From the NCBI GenBank assembly GCA_900539775.1, contig UQDL01000002.1, forward strand, positions 124,001 through 188,000: DNA of 64,000 nucleotides, in the 5' to 3' direction. A program made the translations under genes and the position numbers. The DNA is from an uncultured Anaerotruncus sp. (GTDB lineage Bacteria; Bacillota; Clostridia; Oscillospirales; Acutalibacteraceae). Of the stretch, positions 8,297 through 16,940 are shown piece after piece (positions within the stretch are counted from its first letter, which is position 1; each line of letters opens with the position of its first letter). The notes beneath the pieces are model-generated. The model was not told the DNA's origin. It did no database searches and worked only from the letters and a program-made list of their open reading frames with translations.

Positions 8297-9259
8297 TTAA
8301 TTAACTTTATTTTGAGGATTTCCGTTAACACAGCTTTGAATATTTTTATCAAGTATATCAAGCAACCTTTGCCTTGTTTCTTTTGCAGCCCAAGCTATGT
8401 GCGGTGTGATGACGCAATTCTTCGCTTTAAGCAGCGGGTTAGACGGATTTGCAGGTTCTTCTTTCAAAACATCAAGTGCGGCACCGGCAATAACATCTGA
8501 ATTAAGCGCATCCGCAAGTGCCTGCTCATCAACAACCGGTCCTCTTGAAGTGTTAATTAAAATTGCACTTTTTTTCATTTTATTCAATGTTGCTTTGTTT
8601 ATAAGATTTGTAGTTTTATCCGTAAGAGGGCAATGACAACTTACAAAATCTGAATTCTTAAGTAAAAACTCAATATCAACCTGTTTAGCAGTTTTAAAAT
8701 CGGATGTGTCTTTAGCGCTTCTTGAATTAAATAAAACATTCATTCCGAAGCTTTCTGCAATATGAGCAACCTTTTTGCCGATTGAGCCAAAGCCGATGAT
8801 TCCGATTGTTTTACCGTCCAATTCAAAGAGCGGTGCCTTCCAATAACAAAAATCAGGACAAGAACACCAATCACCGTTATGAACAGAATCCGAATGAAGA
8901 TCCGTTTGATTTGAAAAATGAAGAATAAATGCAAAAACTTCTTGCGCAACGGCATTTGTTGAATAAGAAGGGATGTTGCAAACGGAAATGCCTTTATTTC
9001 TTGCCGCATCGATATCAACAACATTGTAACCTGTTGATTGCAGGCAAATATATTTCAGTTCAGGTGAAAGAGCATCAATCATATCGGCAGTTATAACTGT
9101 TTTATTTATAACTAAAATTTCCGCACCTTTTGCTCTTTCTATAACATCGCTTGCTTGAGTTCTGTCATAAATCATAATATCATCAGAATACTTTTTTAAA
9201 AAATCCCAAGAAAGATCTCCGGGGTTTGTTGTGCAAGCATCAAGATTAACTATTTTCAT
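8297..9259 (-). CDS. D-2-hydroxyacid dehydrogenase (glycerate dehydrogenase/hydroxypyruvate reductase type)
   Basis: About 320 residues. The Rossmann NAD site is GFGSIGKKVA near residue 150. Catalytic Arg lies in NTSRGPVVDE, Glu in LKEEPA, and His in TPHIAWA near residue 285. That set is typical of the D-isomer-specific 2-hydroxyacid dehydrogenases. Similarity to glycerate dehydrogenases is suggestive, but the substrate is not settled. I chose ATG at 9259 with GGTGAT 6 bp upstream; a GTG at 9268 lies inside that ribosome binding site and is less likely. Confidence 0.88.
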   Translation of the reverse strand: MKIVNLDACTTNPGDLSWDFLKKYSDDIMIYDRTQASDVIERAKGAEILVINKTVITADMIDALSPELKYICLQSTGYNVVDIDAARNKGISVCNIPSYSTNAVAQEVFAFILHFSNQTDLHSDSVHNGDWCSCPDFCYWKAPLFELDGKTIGIIGFGSIGKKVAHIAESFGMNVLFNSRSAKDTSDFKTAKQVDIEFLLKNSDFVSCHCPLTDKTTNLINKATLNKMKKSAILINTSRGPVVDEQALADALNSDVIAGAALDVLKEEPANPSNPLLKAKNCVITPHIAWAAKETRQRLLDILDKNIQSCVNGNPQNKVN

Positions 9260-9324
9260 ATATATCACCGCATTTTCTTTTTTATGATAATTATATATCT
9301 CATTTGCGCTTTTTTCAATAATTA

Positions 9325-9353
9325 TTGCATATAAAAGTAATTTAATATATAAT
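9325..9353 (+). promoter_or_regulatory. Sigma-A promoter for cwlD-radA
   Basis: TTGCAT (9325-9330), a 17-bp spacer and TATAAT (9348-9353), 26 bp before the cwlD start. Confidence 0.65.
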
Positions 9354-9379
9354 AAATCATAGTAATTATTGGTGATAGA

Positions 9380-10075
9380 ATGAAAAAATCGCTTATAATT
9401 ACATTTGTTGCAATATTCACAATTACATCTTGCTTAGCCGCAAACAGCTGCCTATCAAAAAATCAAGCCGTTAATTCGGAATACAGCAATTTGCGCCACT
9501 GCATAGTGCTTGATGCGGGGCACGGCGGTGCAGACGGAGGAACAATTGCAGCAAACGGCACTTCGGAAAAAGAAATCAATCTTGCAATAGTGCTTGCGTT
9601 ATATGATTTTTTAAATGTTACGGGAATTAAGTGCAAAACAATACGAAGTGGTGATTATGAGTTTTATCCGGAGAACTCAAACAGAACAAAATCGGATCTC
9701 TACAACAGGCTTGATTTTGTTAATTCAACGGAAAATGCCATACTTGTGTCTGTGCATCAAAACTATTTCGAAAATTCTGCTGAATCCGGAATGCAAATAT
9801 GGTATACAAAAAATGTTGCATCAAGCAAAATTCTTGCCGATAAAATATTAAACAACACAAAAATTTTTTTACAAAAAAACAACACAAGATTAAACAAGGA
9901 ATCAGACAGCAGTTATTACATACTCTATAATGCCGCCGTACCGTCTGTTATGGTAGAGTGCGGTTTTATGAGTAATCCGGAAGAAGAGAAGCGGCTTGAG
10001 GATGAAATATATCAAAATCAGCTTGCCTGTGTAATAGCTCTTGGAATAAATCAATATATAAATGAGGAATTATAA
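9380..10075 (+). CDS. cwlD: N-acetylmuramoyl-L-alanine amidase, CwlD type
   Basis: A 231-residue amidase_3 protein. An N-terminal signal segment (residues 4-23) is followed by zinc ligands in LDAGHGGADGG near 45, the glutamate region SEKEINLA, the second histidine in SVHQNYF near 123, and catalytic Glu in MVECGFMSN near 197. The short length without wall-binding repeats and the overall pattern fit CwlD, which helps form muramic-lactam in spore cortex so that it can be recognised at germination. Its stop abuts the radA start as TAAATG, so translation is coupled. The spore role is inferred from family and genomic context. Confidence 0.85.
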   Translation: MKKSLIITFVAIFTITSCLAANSCLSKNQAVNSEYSNLRHCIVLDAGHGGADGGTIAANGTSEKEINLAIVLALYDFLNVTGIKCKTIRSGDYEFYPENSNRTKSDLYNRLDFVNSTENAILVSVHQNYFENSAESGMQIWYTKNVASSKILADKILNNTKIFLQKNNTRLNKESDSSYYILYNAAVPSVMVECGFMSNPEEEKRLEDEIYQNQLACVIALGINQYINEEL

Positions 10076-11452
10076 ATGGCAAAACTAAAATCAGTTTATG
10101 TGTGTTCCGAATGCGGCTACGAAAGTGCAAAATGGTACGGTAAATGCCCTGGATGCGGCGAATGGAACACAATGAATGAGGAGATGCCCGTTTCATCAAA
10201 ATCATCAGTTTCACAAAAAAGCAGTTCATATAAAACACAGCCGGTTTTACATTTAAACGAAATAAACGGCGATGTTGAAAAACGCATATCTACAGGTGTT
10301 AAAGAATTTGACAGAGTTCTCGGCGGCGGAATAGTTGAGGGAAGCCTGGTTTTATTAAGCGGCGATCCCGGAATAGGAAAATCAACGATTCTGCTGCAAA
10401 TATGCCAATTTCTCGGTAAAAGCAAAAATGTTTTGTATGTAAGCGGTGAGGAATCAGCAAATCAAATAAAATTAAGAGCCGTTCGTCTTGGAGTAACAAC
10501 AGAAAATCTCGGTATTTTGGCTCAAACCGATGTCGGCACAATAGCAGAAACAATAAGAAGCGAAAAGCCTGATGTTGTTATAATAGATTCAATACAAACT
10601 ATGGTTTGCGATGAATGCGCTTCATCAGCCGGCTCAATAACGCAGGTAAGAGAATGCACAAATATTTTTATGCACATAGCAAAATCCTTTGGTATTCCGA
10701 TTTTTATAGTTGGCCATGTAAATAAAGACGGCGGTATCGCCGGACCAAAGGTGCTTGAACATATTGTTGATACTGTTTTATATTTTGAAGGTGAAAGAAA
10801 TTATTCTTACAGAATACTCAGAGGCGTTAAAAACAGATTTGGTTCAACTAATGAAATAGGAGTATTTGAAATGCAACAAAACGGCTTGGCAGAGGTTGAA
10901 AATCCTTCAATGCTGATGCTTTCCGGGCGTCCTAAAAATGTAAGCGGAACTTGCGTTGCATGCATTATGGAGGGCTCAAGGCCGATTTTGGCAGAGGTTC
11001 AGGGCCTTGTTACGGCAACAGGATTCGGAACTCCGCGCAGAATGTGCACGGGATTTGATTATAACAGAATGGCAATGATTATTGCGGTGCTTGAAAAAAG
11101 GGCAGGTTATTTTTTTAATTCCATGGATGCGTACATAAATGTAATCGGCGGTTTAAAACTTGATGAACCGGCAGCCGATTTAACAGTTGCAATGGCTCTT
11201 GTGTCATCACTGAAGGACACACCGGTTAACGATAATGTTATTGCATTCGGTGAAATAGGGCTTGCGGGGGAGATCAGAGCAGTAAACAACTGTGAGCAAA
11301 GAATCAGCGAAGCATCAAGACTGGGATTTGAAAAGTGCGTTATTCCATTTCATAACTACAAGGGTCTTTCTAAAAAAATCAAAGCAAGCGCAGACATAAT
11401 TCCTGTTCGCAGTGTTCGAGAAGCTTTTAGAGCAATTACGGAAGATATATAA
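10076..11452 (+). CDS. radA: DNA repair protein RadA
   Basis: A 458-residue RecA-like helicase. It has an N-terminal four-cysteine zinc finger (CSECGYESAKWYGKCPGC, residues 9-26), Walker A GDPGIGKST near residue 102, the RadA signature KNRFGSTNE near 258, and a C-terminal Lon-protease-like domain. RadA promotes branch migration during recombination. It is directly fused in translation to cwlD and ends at a strong terminator. Confidence 0.96.
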   Translation: MAKLKSVYVCSECGYESAKWYGKCPGCGEWNTMNEEMPVSSKSSVSQKSSSYKTQPVLHLNEINGDVEKRISTGVKEFDRVLGGGIVEGSLVLLSGDPGIGKSTILLQICQFLGKSKNVLYVSGEESANQIKLRAVRLGVTTENLGILAQTDVGTIAETIRSEKPDVVIIDSIQTMVCDECASSAGSITQVRECTNIFMHIAKSFGIPIFIVGHVNKDGGIAGPKVLEHIVDTVLYFEGERNYSYRILRGVKNRFGSTNEIGVFEMQQNGLAEVENPSMLMLSGRPKNVSGTCVACIMEGSRPILAEVQGLVTATGFGTPRRMCTGFDYNRMAMIIAVLEKRAGYFFNSMDAYINVIGGLKLDEPAADLTVAMALVSSLKDTPVNDNVIAFGEIGLAGEIRAVNNCEQRISEASRLGFEKCVIPFHNYKGLSKKIKASADIIPVRSVREAFRAITEDI

Positions 11453-11497
11453 AAATAACCGTTCTTCTGACAAATCGGAAGGGCGGTTATTTTTTTA
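11451..11497 (+). terminator. radA terminator
   Basis: The arms AAAAATAACCG and CGGTTATTTTT, with further pairing of TTCTTC/GGAAGGG inside, are followed by a T run at 11489-11496. The radA stop codon overlaps its 5' edge. Confidence 0.85.
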
Positions 11498-11528
11498 AAT
11501 AGTATATTATTTTAATCTGTTCCATACT

Positions 11529-11557
11529 TGACTGCATTATTTTTTTGTGATACAATT
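11529..11557 (+). promoter_or_regulatory. Near-consensus promoter reading into the gene-free stretch
   Basis: TTGACT (11529-11534), a 17-bp spacer and TACAAT (11552-11557), just behind the radA terminator. Transcripts would start near 11564, about 545 nt before the xerC start codon. Confidence 0.65.
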
Positions 11558-11759
11558 ATACAAAACAAATGTTTTGCCTAATATAGGGGAGTAAAATAAT
11601 AAGATATTATCCATTATCACAAACTTACAGATAATTATTCAAAATTTCTCTAAATAGTGGATTTCATTGTTTTTTCTAACAACACAGTCATTATTACTTT
11701 GGATTGTAGCCTTTCAGTTTTTTCAAAACAACACTTTGGTCATTTGAAACAATTCTATT

Positions 11760-11799
11760 TAATTCATATATTATCAGTAATATGATAATATATGAATTA
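11760..11799. repeat. Perfect 16-bp inverted repeat with 8-nt loop
   Basis: The arm TAATTCATATATTATC (11760-11775) is matched exactly by GATAATATATGAATTA (11784-11799). No T run follows, so it is not an ordinary intrinsic terminator. It could be an RNA hairpin or a protein-binding dyad. Confidence 0.8.
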
Positions 11800-12057
11800 C
11801 AACAAATCAAACAGATAAATCGAAACAAATCTTGATGCCTTGTTTTGTGAGATTATTTTTTGTATCAAAGTCATAAATACCATGCACTAAAGTTCTTGGT
11901 GTTTTTTCGTTTAATCTTGTTATCACTATAACTACTGATTATGGATTTTTTACCGTATCAACTTTTACAATTTACTATTTTAAAAATTCAAAATACAAAA
12001 AATTCAAAGAAAACAGAGAGTTTTACAATATTCCCTACTGATAAATCAAATTATCAC

Positions 12058-12078
12058 ACCGTGAAACTGTTTCACGGT
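12058..12078. promoter_or_regulatory. Operator-like 21-bp palindrome before xerC
   Basis: ACCGTGAAAC-T-GTTTCACGGT is a perfect dyad of 10-bp arms around one base, ending 11 bp before the AAGGAGGT ribosome binding site of xerC. Near-contiguous arms favour a dimeric repressor site over an RNA hairpin. Confidence 0.6.
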
Positions 12079-12107
12079 ATTGAAATACAAGGAGGTACAT
12101 ACTGAAT

Positions 12108-13088
12108 ATGAAAAAAGATGAATTTTCGGCATTACCGCAGCTTGTTCAGGATTATTTAACATATCTTGAAGCTATTAAAGGTCATTCCGAACAATCGGTT
12201 ATAGAATACGCTTCTGATTTACGCACATTTTTCAGATTTATGATGATTGAAAAATGCGCAATTGATAGAAATATTCCGGAAGATGAAATAGATATATCCC
12301 CTATTGATTTAGATTTTATAAAAGAAATCAAGCTAACTGATGCACATAAATTTCTTATTTATTGCAAAAATGTCAGAAAAAACAATGAAGCCACAAGAGC
12401 GAGGCGCGTTATTTCAATCAGGCGTTTTTTCGTATATCTTACAGACAATTTAGGGCTGCTTTCAACAAATCCCATGAAAAATTTAGACAGCCCCAAATTA
12501 AAAAAATCTCTTCCTAAATATCTCACGCTTGAAGAAGCACGTCATCTGTTATCTGTTATTGACGGACCGTATAAAGAGCGTGATTTTGCGATAATTACCC
12601 TTTTTTTAAACTGCGGCATGAGACTTTCAGAGCTTGTTGGCATCAACTATAACGACATAAGAGATGACGGAAGCTTAATAATTCTGGGTAAAGGCAATAA
12701 AGAGCGAACAATTTATCTTAACAAGGCCTGCATTGAGGCTGTTGAATCATACAAAAAGAAAAGACCGAATGACGGAGTTAAAGACAAGGCATTGTTTCTA
12801 AGTGCCAGAAAGCAGAGAATCAGCGCTAAAACAGTTCAGCACATTGTATACGAAAATCTTGATAAAGCAGGATACGGCGACAGAGGCCTTTCAGTTCATA
12901 AATTACGACACACGGCAGCAACACTTATGTATCAATACGGCGATGTGGATTTATTACTGCTGAAGGAAGTGCTTGGCCATGAAAATTTAGGCACAACGGA
13001 GATTTACACGCACACAGCTGCCGATGCAGCAAAAAAAGCGATAGCGGCAAATCCTTTGAACGATGATTCAAGTATAAAATCAAAGTGA
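12108..13088 (+). CDS. xerC: Site-specific tyrosine recombinase XerC/XerD type
   Basis: A 326-residue tyrosine recombinase. The N-terminal SAM-like core-binding domain covers about residues 10-115. The catalytic set is complete: R172, K195, H264, R267, H291 and the nucleophile Y300 in EIYTH. It probably resolves chromosome dimers at dif. XerC versus XerD cannot be decided here. The start has AAGGAGGT 11 bp upstream and a 21-bp palindrome before that. The last 9 bp overlap the convergent spoIIM-like gene. A recombinase beside spoIIM recalls the B. subtilis xerD region. Confidence 0.9.
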   Translation: MKKDEFSALPQLVQDYLTYLEAIKGHSEQSVIEYASDLRTFFRFMMIEKCAIDRNIPEDEIDISPIDLDFIKEIKLTDAHKFLIYCKNVRKNNEATRARRVISIRRFFVYLTDNLGLLSTNPMKNLDSPKLKKSLPKYLTLEEARHLLSVIDGPYKERDFAIITLFLNCGMRLSELVGINYNDIRDDGSLIILGKGNKERTIYLNKACIEAVESYKKKRPNDGVKDKALFLSARKQRISAKTVQHIVYENLDKAGYGDRGLSVHKLRHTAATLMYQYGDVDLLLLKEVLGHENLGTTEIYTHTAADAAKKAIAANPLNDDSSIKSK

Positions 13089-13751
13089 CACAAGGCCGCT
13101 GAGTGCCGCAACAACTGCTGCATTTATAAGCGCGACAATTATTAAAGCGATAGCATACAGTGCGTATTTTTTTAAATAGGCTTTGTATGCTATTTTTTCT
13201 TGTTTGTCTGATTTTGCTGTTGTTAAATTATAAATCTTTTTGCTTAAATCATAGCTTAAAGATATTGCATAAACAATAACAGTAAAAAAGGAGCAAATAA
13301 ACGGCGCTATCATCAAAAGATTATATCCAAATCCTTTTATTGAATAATTTATGTAATAATAAGCAATGTTTACGCCTGCATAAACACCTATAAAAAACGA
13401 AACTATATTTATAACCGGGAATCCAACCAAGCATATACCAAGCAAAAGGACAGCTGCAAATGCAAAAAAATACAGTCCTAAATTGTTAATCAAAATATTA
13501 GTAAAATCATTTGATGCGTTTGCCGATATTAAATTATTTAACGTGTCCGTTTGGCATTTTTGATACAAAAAAGATCCGCAAAGAAGTCCTGCACAGTAAA
13601 ACAACACACTGTAAAAAAAAGATTTATTTTCAATAAATATATCATAAAAACTTTTATCGGATTTGTTTACTGTCTTTTTTAAAATTGCCCTTGAATTACG
13701 TTCTTTTTCAACATCCTGTGATTGCTTATTATTTGTGTTAAAATCAGCCAT
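13080..13751 (-). CDS. Stage II sporulation protein M-like (DUF95) membrane protein
   Basis: A 223-residue integral membrane protein. A polar N-terminus of about 40 residues is followed by about five hydrophobic segments (near 48-66, 92-112, 114-135, 146-168 and 197-220). The block with LLLGICLVGFP and the following FFIGVYAG resembles the core of B. subtilis SpoIIM, a subunit of the DMP engulfment machinery. Length is close to the 214 residues of the Bacillus protein. Proximity to a Xer recombinase is also as in Bacillus. The gene starts one base into the stop of its upstream neighbour. The call is by topology and pattern, so moderate. Confidence 0.62.
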   Translation of the reverse strand: MADFNTNNKQSQDVEKERNSRAILKKTVNKSDKSFYDIFIENKSFFYSVLFYCAGLLCGSFLYQKCQTDTLNNLISANASNDFTNILINNLGLYFFAFAAVLLLGICLVGFPVINIVSFFIGVYAGVNIAYYYINYSIKGFGYNLLMIAPFICSFFTVIVYAISLSYDLSKKIYNLTTAKSDKQEKIAYKAYLKKYALYAIALIIVALINAAVVAALSGLVSL

Positions 13752-14152
13752 TACCTTATTCTTACCTTCTTTGCACGCTTAACGGCAAGTGTTCCTCCGA
13801 TTCCGGCAGAAAGAACACATAAAGCTGCTTTAATTGCAAATATCAAAATATCATGATCACCTATAATTAGATTTACCGTTGAATAAATAAAAAGCGGAAT
13901 ATATGATATGATGCCAATTATAAAACCATTGTTTTTAAAGCGTAACGAGCACAATAAGGCCGTAAAAAATGCGCAAACGGCACATACAAATATTGAAAAC
14001 CATTTTTGGCAAGACAAATCAATATCCAGTTTATAAAAAATCACTGTGATTAACAACGAAAACAGAATAATCAAAACCGCATTAAGCACTATTGATTTAA
14101 AAGCAAACAGAAATAAATGTTTTTTGCCGAATGAAGATTTAATTTTGCCCAT
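13751..14152 (-). CDS. Small four-helix membrane protein (TIGR04086-like)
   Basis: A 133-residue protein with four predicted transmembrane segments (about residues 14-36, 44-65, 72-92 and 98-120) and a basic tail. The size, topology and position beside yajC in a clostridial genome match the uncharacterised TIGR04086 family. Function is unknown. The ribosome binding site AAAGGAG is the 3' arm of a terminator-like hairpin and the T run is the spacer to the ATG. The downstream spoIIM-like gene overlaps by one base. Confidence 0.6.
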   Translation of the reverse strand: MGKIKSSFGKKHLFLFAFKSIVLNAVLIILFSLLITVIFYKLDIDLSCQKWFSIFVCAVCAFFTALLCSLRFKNNGFIIGIISYIPLFIYSTVNLIIGDHDILIFAIKAALCVLSAGIGGTLAVKRAKKVRIR

Positions 14153-14155
14153 AAA

Positions 14156-14196
14156 AAAACTCCTTTGCTATCCATTAAAGGATATTCAAAGGAGTT
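14156..14196 (-). terminator. yajC terminator overlapping the next gene's ribosome binding site
   Basis: On the minus strand AACTCCTTTG pairs with CAAAGGAGTT, with ATATCC/GGATA extending the stem, followed by T7. The AAAGGAG of the 3' arm is the Shine-Dalgarno sequence of the gene starting at 14152. Confidence 0.75.
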
Positions 14197-14235
14197 ACTT
14201 TTTATGCTTTAATTTTTGACAATGAAAAAGGAAAA

Positions 14236-14655
14236 TCAGTTTTTCTTGTCTTCGCTTTTTTTAGCAGCCTTTTCTTCTTTTTTCTTTTTAGCTGCTTCTT
14301 TAGCTGCTTCAACTTCTTTTCTGTGCTGTTCCATCTTAGTTTTATTAGTGTTAACAGCCCAGCGTTGAATAGTCATTCTGTTGCGATCAGCACCTGTTTC
14401 AATAACAAGATCTTCTTCTCTGATCGTTACAACTTTACCAACAATACCGCCGATAGTGATAATTTCGTCGCCGATTTCAAGAGAGTTTCTCATTTCCTGC
14501 TCTTCCTTCTGACGCTTCTTTTGCGGACGAATGGTAACGAAATACATAATAGCAAAAACTGCCACCATCATAATGATCATTGTGTATGAATTTGCGCCCT
14601 GACCCTGACCGGATGCAGCTGCCGATGAACCTAAGCTCAATAAGATTGAAAACAT
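14236..14655 (-). CDS. yajC: Preprotein translocase subunit YajC
   Basis: About 139 residues. One transmembrane helix (about residues 25-42) is followed by TIRPQKKRQKEEQE and a small beta domain with GDEIITIGGIVGKV, the YajC signature. The C-terminus is a long Lys/Glu/Ala-rich helix. YajC associates with SecDF at the membrane. I chose ATG at 14655, with GGAGG 8 bp upstream; an in-frame start 60 bp earlier has no ribosome binding site. tgt and queA lie upstream, the usual order. Confidence 0.93.
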   Translation of the reverse strand: MFSILLSLGSSAAASGQGQGANSYTMIIMMVAVFAIMYFVTIRPQKKRQKEEQEMRNSLEIGDEIITIGGIVGKVVTIREEDLVIETGADRNRMTIQRWAVNTNKTKMEQHRKEVEAAKEAAKKKKEEKAAKKSEDKKN

Positions 14656-14723
14656 ATGTTTAACCTCCAAAAATAATAACATTTGTATTATATAGACAAA
14701 TAGACAAAAATGCAAGGATTATT

Positions 14724-15857
14724 TTAAATTCGTGTATCAAGTTTTACAGTATATTCATTTTTGTAATCTTCAAAGCTTCCGTTTTCGATATTAAACCTAA
14801 TTTCTGACAAAAGATTGTTATAAAAATAAAGATTATGCATAACAGCGAGGCGCATACCGAGCATCTCACCTGCTTTAAGCAGATGGCGTACATATCCCCT
14901 GCTGTGGCTTTTGCAAACAGGGCAATCACATTCACTGTCTATCGGCGAATCATCTCTTGCATATTTTGCATTGTTTATATTTATGATACCTTTTTTTGTA
15001 AAAAGATGCCCATGCCTTGCATTTCTGCTTGGCATAACGCAATCAAAAAGATCAACTCCCCTGCTTACGCCCTCGATTATATTACCGGGAGTTCCGACAC
15101 CCATCAGATATCTGGGTTTATCATAAGGAGCGAAGGGCGTTACTGCACTTATTATTCTGTACATATCCTCTTTTGGCTCACCGACTGCCAAGCCGCCGAT
15201 TGCATAACCGTCCAAATCCATTTTTGCGATCAGCTTCATATGCTCCACTCGTAAATCATCATATGTGCAGCCCTGATTTATGCCAAACAGCAACTGATTC
15301 CTGTTGATTGTTTCCGGCAAAGAATTAAGCCTGTCCATCTCAATTTTGCATCTTTCAAGCCATCTTGTTGTGCGTTCACAAGCCTCCTTGGCATATTTGT
15401 ATGACGCCGGATTTTCAACGCATTCATCAAAAGCCATGGCAATTGTTGATGCAAGCCTGCTTTGAATTTGCATTGATTCCTCAGGGCCCATAAATATCTT
15501 TCGACCATCTATGTGAGAACTGAAAGTAACGCCCTCTTCTTTAATTTTATTAAGTTTTGCAAGCGAAAAAACCTGAAATCCGCCGCTATCTGTTAAAATC
15601 GGCTTATTCCATCCCGTAAATTTATGAAGACCTCCCATATCATAAACAATGTCATCGCCGGGGCGAACATGTAAATGATATGTATTGCACAGCATAACCT
15701 GTGTGCCTATTCCGTTTAAATCGTTTGCGGAAAGGCCGCCTTTTATTGCCGCCGCAGTTGCAACATTCATAAAAGCGGGAGTTTGCACAGTTCCGTGAAC
15801 GGTTTCAAAAACTCCTCGTCTTGCATTGCCTTCTTCCTTTATTACTTCAAATTTCAT
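14724..15857 (-). CDS. tgt: Queuine tRNA-ribosyltransferase
   Basis: A 377-residue TIM-barrel enzyme. It has nucleophile and base Asp residues in LTDSGGFQVFSL near 89 and DCVMPSRNARHG near 268, and the zinc site CDCPVCKSHSRGYVRHL near 307. It exchanges guanine 34 for preQ1 in Asn, Asp, His and Tyr tRNAs. It lies 2 bp downstream of queA, so both steps of tRNA preQ1/queuosine insertion are co-expressed. Confidence 0.97.
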   Translation of the reverse strand: MKFEVIKEEGNARRGVFETVHGTVQTPAFMNVATAAAIKGGLSANDLNGIGTQVMLCNTYHLHVRPGDDIVYDMGGLHKFTGWNKPILTDSGGFQVFSLAKLNKIKEEGVTFSSHIDGRKIFMGPEESMQIQSRLASTIAMAFDECVENPASYKYAKEACERTTRWLERCKIEMDRLNSLPETINRNQLLFGINQGCTYDDLRVEHMKLIAKMDLDGYAIGGLAVGEPKEDMYRIISAVTPFAPYDKPRYLMGVGTPGNIIEGVSRGVDLFDCVMPSRNARHGHLFTKKGIININNAKYARDDSPIDSECDCPVCKSHSRGYVRHLLKAGEMLGMRLAVMHNLYFYNNLLSEIRFNIENGSFEDYKNEYTVKLDTRI

Positions 15858-15859
15858 AT

Positions 15860-16891
15860 TTAATCCTCAATAAACATTGCATCGCCGAAACTGAAAAATC
15901 TATATTTTTCTGCTACAGCGGTGTTATATGCATTCATTATATTATCAAAACCGGCAAAAGCGGACACAAGCATAATCAGCGTGCTTTCGGGAAGATGAAA
16001 ATTAGTTATAAGCGCATCCATGCACTTGAATTCATAACCGGGATAAATAAAAATAGAGGTGTCTCCCTCATCTGCACAGATGCAACCGTTTTTTGTTGCA
16101 ACGGATTCAACAGTTCTGCACGATGTTGTGCCCACACAAATTACTCTGCCTCCATTTTTCTTGGTTTCATTTATGATGTCGGCTGTTTCTTTTGGCATAA
16201 TATAATGCTCTGTGTGCATTTTATGTTTTGTTACATCGTCTACCTTAACCGGTCTGAATGTTCCCAAGCCTACATGGAGAGTAACATAAGCGATGTTTAT
16301 GCCGGATTTTTTAATGTTTTCAAGCATTTCCGGAGTAAAGTGTAATCCGGCTGTAGGAGCAGCTGCAGAACCGAGTTCCTTGCTGTAAACGGTTTGATAT
16401 CTTTCATTATCTTTCAATTTTTCTTTAATATAGGGAGGCAGCGGCATTGCACCGATTTCATCGAGTACCGCATAAATGCTTCCTTCGCACGAAAACTTGA
16501 CGAATCTGTTGCCGTCTTCTTCATTTATATCAACTATTTCACCGATAAGTTTTCCTTCTCCGAAGCTGAATTTTGTGCCGATTTTTGCTCTTTTTCCCGG
16601 CTTGCAAAGGCATTCCCACACATCGTTTTCTTTTTGGGCAACAAGCAAAAATTCAACAACTGCTCCCGTTTCTTCTTTTACGCCGTATATTCTTGCCGGA
16701 ATAACTCTTGTGTCATTAAGCACAAGGCAGTCTCCGGGCTTAAGATATTCGCCGAGATCTTTAAAAATTCTGTGCTCCAATTCGCCTGTTTTTTTATGCA
16801 AAATCATAAGTCTTGATGCATTTCTCGGCTCTATAGGAGTTTGAGCAATTAAATTTTCCGGTAATTCATAAAAAAAATCTGAAGTTTTCAT
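15860..16891 (-). CDS. queA: S-adenosylmethionine:tRNA ribosyltransferase-isomerase
   Basis: A 343-residue QueA. Family blocks include FYELPENLIAQTP at the N-terminus, LNDTRVIPAR near 57, AAPTAGLHFTPEML near 177 and the C-terminal TNFHLPESTL. It transfers and isomerises the ribosyl group of SAM onto preQ1-modified tRNA to give epoxyqueuosine. AGGGGAC is the ribosome binding site. It opens a queA-tgt-yajC unit and is divergent from asd. Confidence 0.97.
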   Translation of the reverse strand: MKTSDFFYELPENLIAQTPIEPRNASRLMILHKKTGELEHRIFKDLGEYLKPGDCLVLNDTRVIPARIYGVKEETGAVVEFLLVAQKENDVWECLCKPGKRAKIGTKFSFGEGKLIGEIVDINEEDGNRFVKFSCEGSIYAVLDEIGAMPLPPYIKEKLKDNERYQTVYSKELGSAAAPTAGLHFTPEMLENIKKSGINIAYVTLHVGLGTFRPVKVDDVTKHKMHTEHYIMPKETADIINETKKNGGRVICVGTTSCRTVESVATKNGCICADEGDTSIFIYPGYEFKCMDALITNFHLPESTLIMLVSAFAGFDNIMNAYNTAVAEKYRFFSFGDAMFIED

Positions 16892-16910
16892 ATTGTCCCC
16901 TAATTTATGT

Positions 16911-16940
16911 TTGACATATATATATAATAAGTGATATTAT
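16911..16940 (+). promoter_or_regulatory. Sigma-A promoter for asd-dapA-dapB
   Basis: A perfect TTGACA (16911-16916) and TATTAT (16935-16940) with an 18-bp spacer. It leaves a leader of roughly 95 nt before asd, too short for a lysine riboswitch. Confidence 0.65.

Larger units (their letters stand above)
11498..12057. other. AT-rich gene-free stretch before xerC
   Basis: About 560 bp with no credible reading frame on either strand; all frames are broken by stops. It holds a near-consensus promoter at its left end, an AGGGGAG string near 11584 with no start codon behind it, and a perfect 16-bp inverted repeat. It may be a long leader of xerC, a small RNA locus or a decayed gene. I cannot tell which from sequence alone. 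Confidence 0.6.

Noticed and set aside
11590..11690. Remnant of a coding gene behind AGGGGAG
   Set aside because: There is no start codon at a usable distance and every frame is stopped within a few dozen codons; no family could be recognised.
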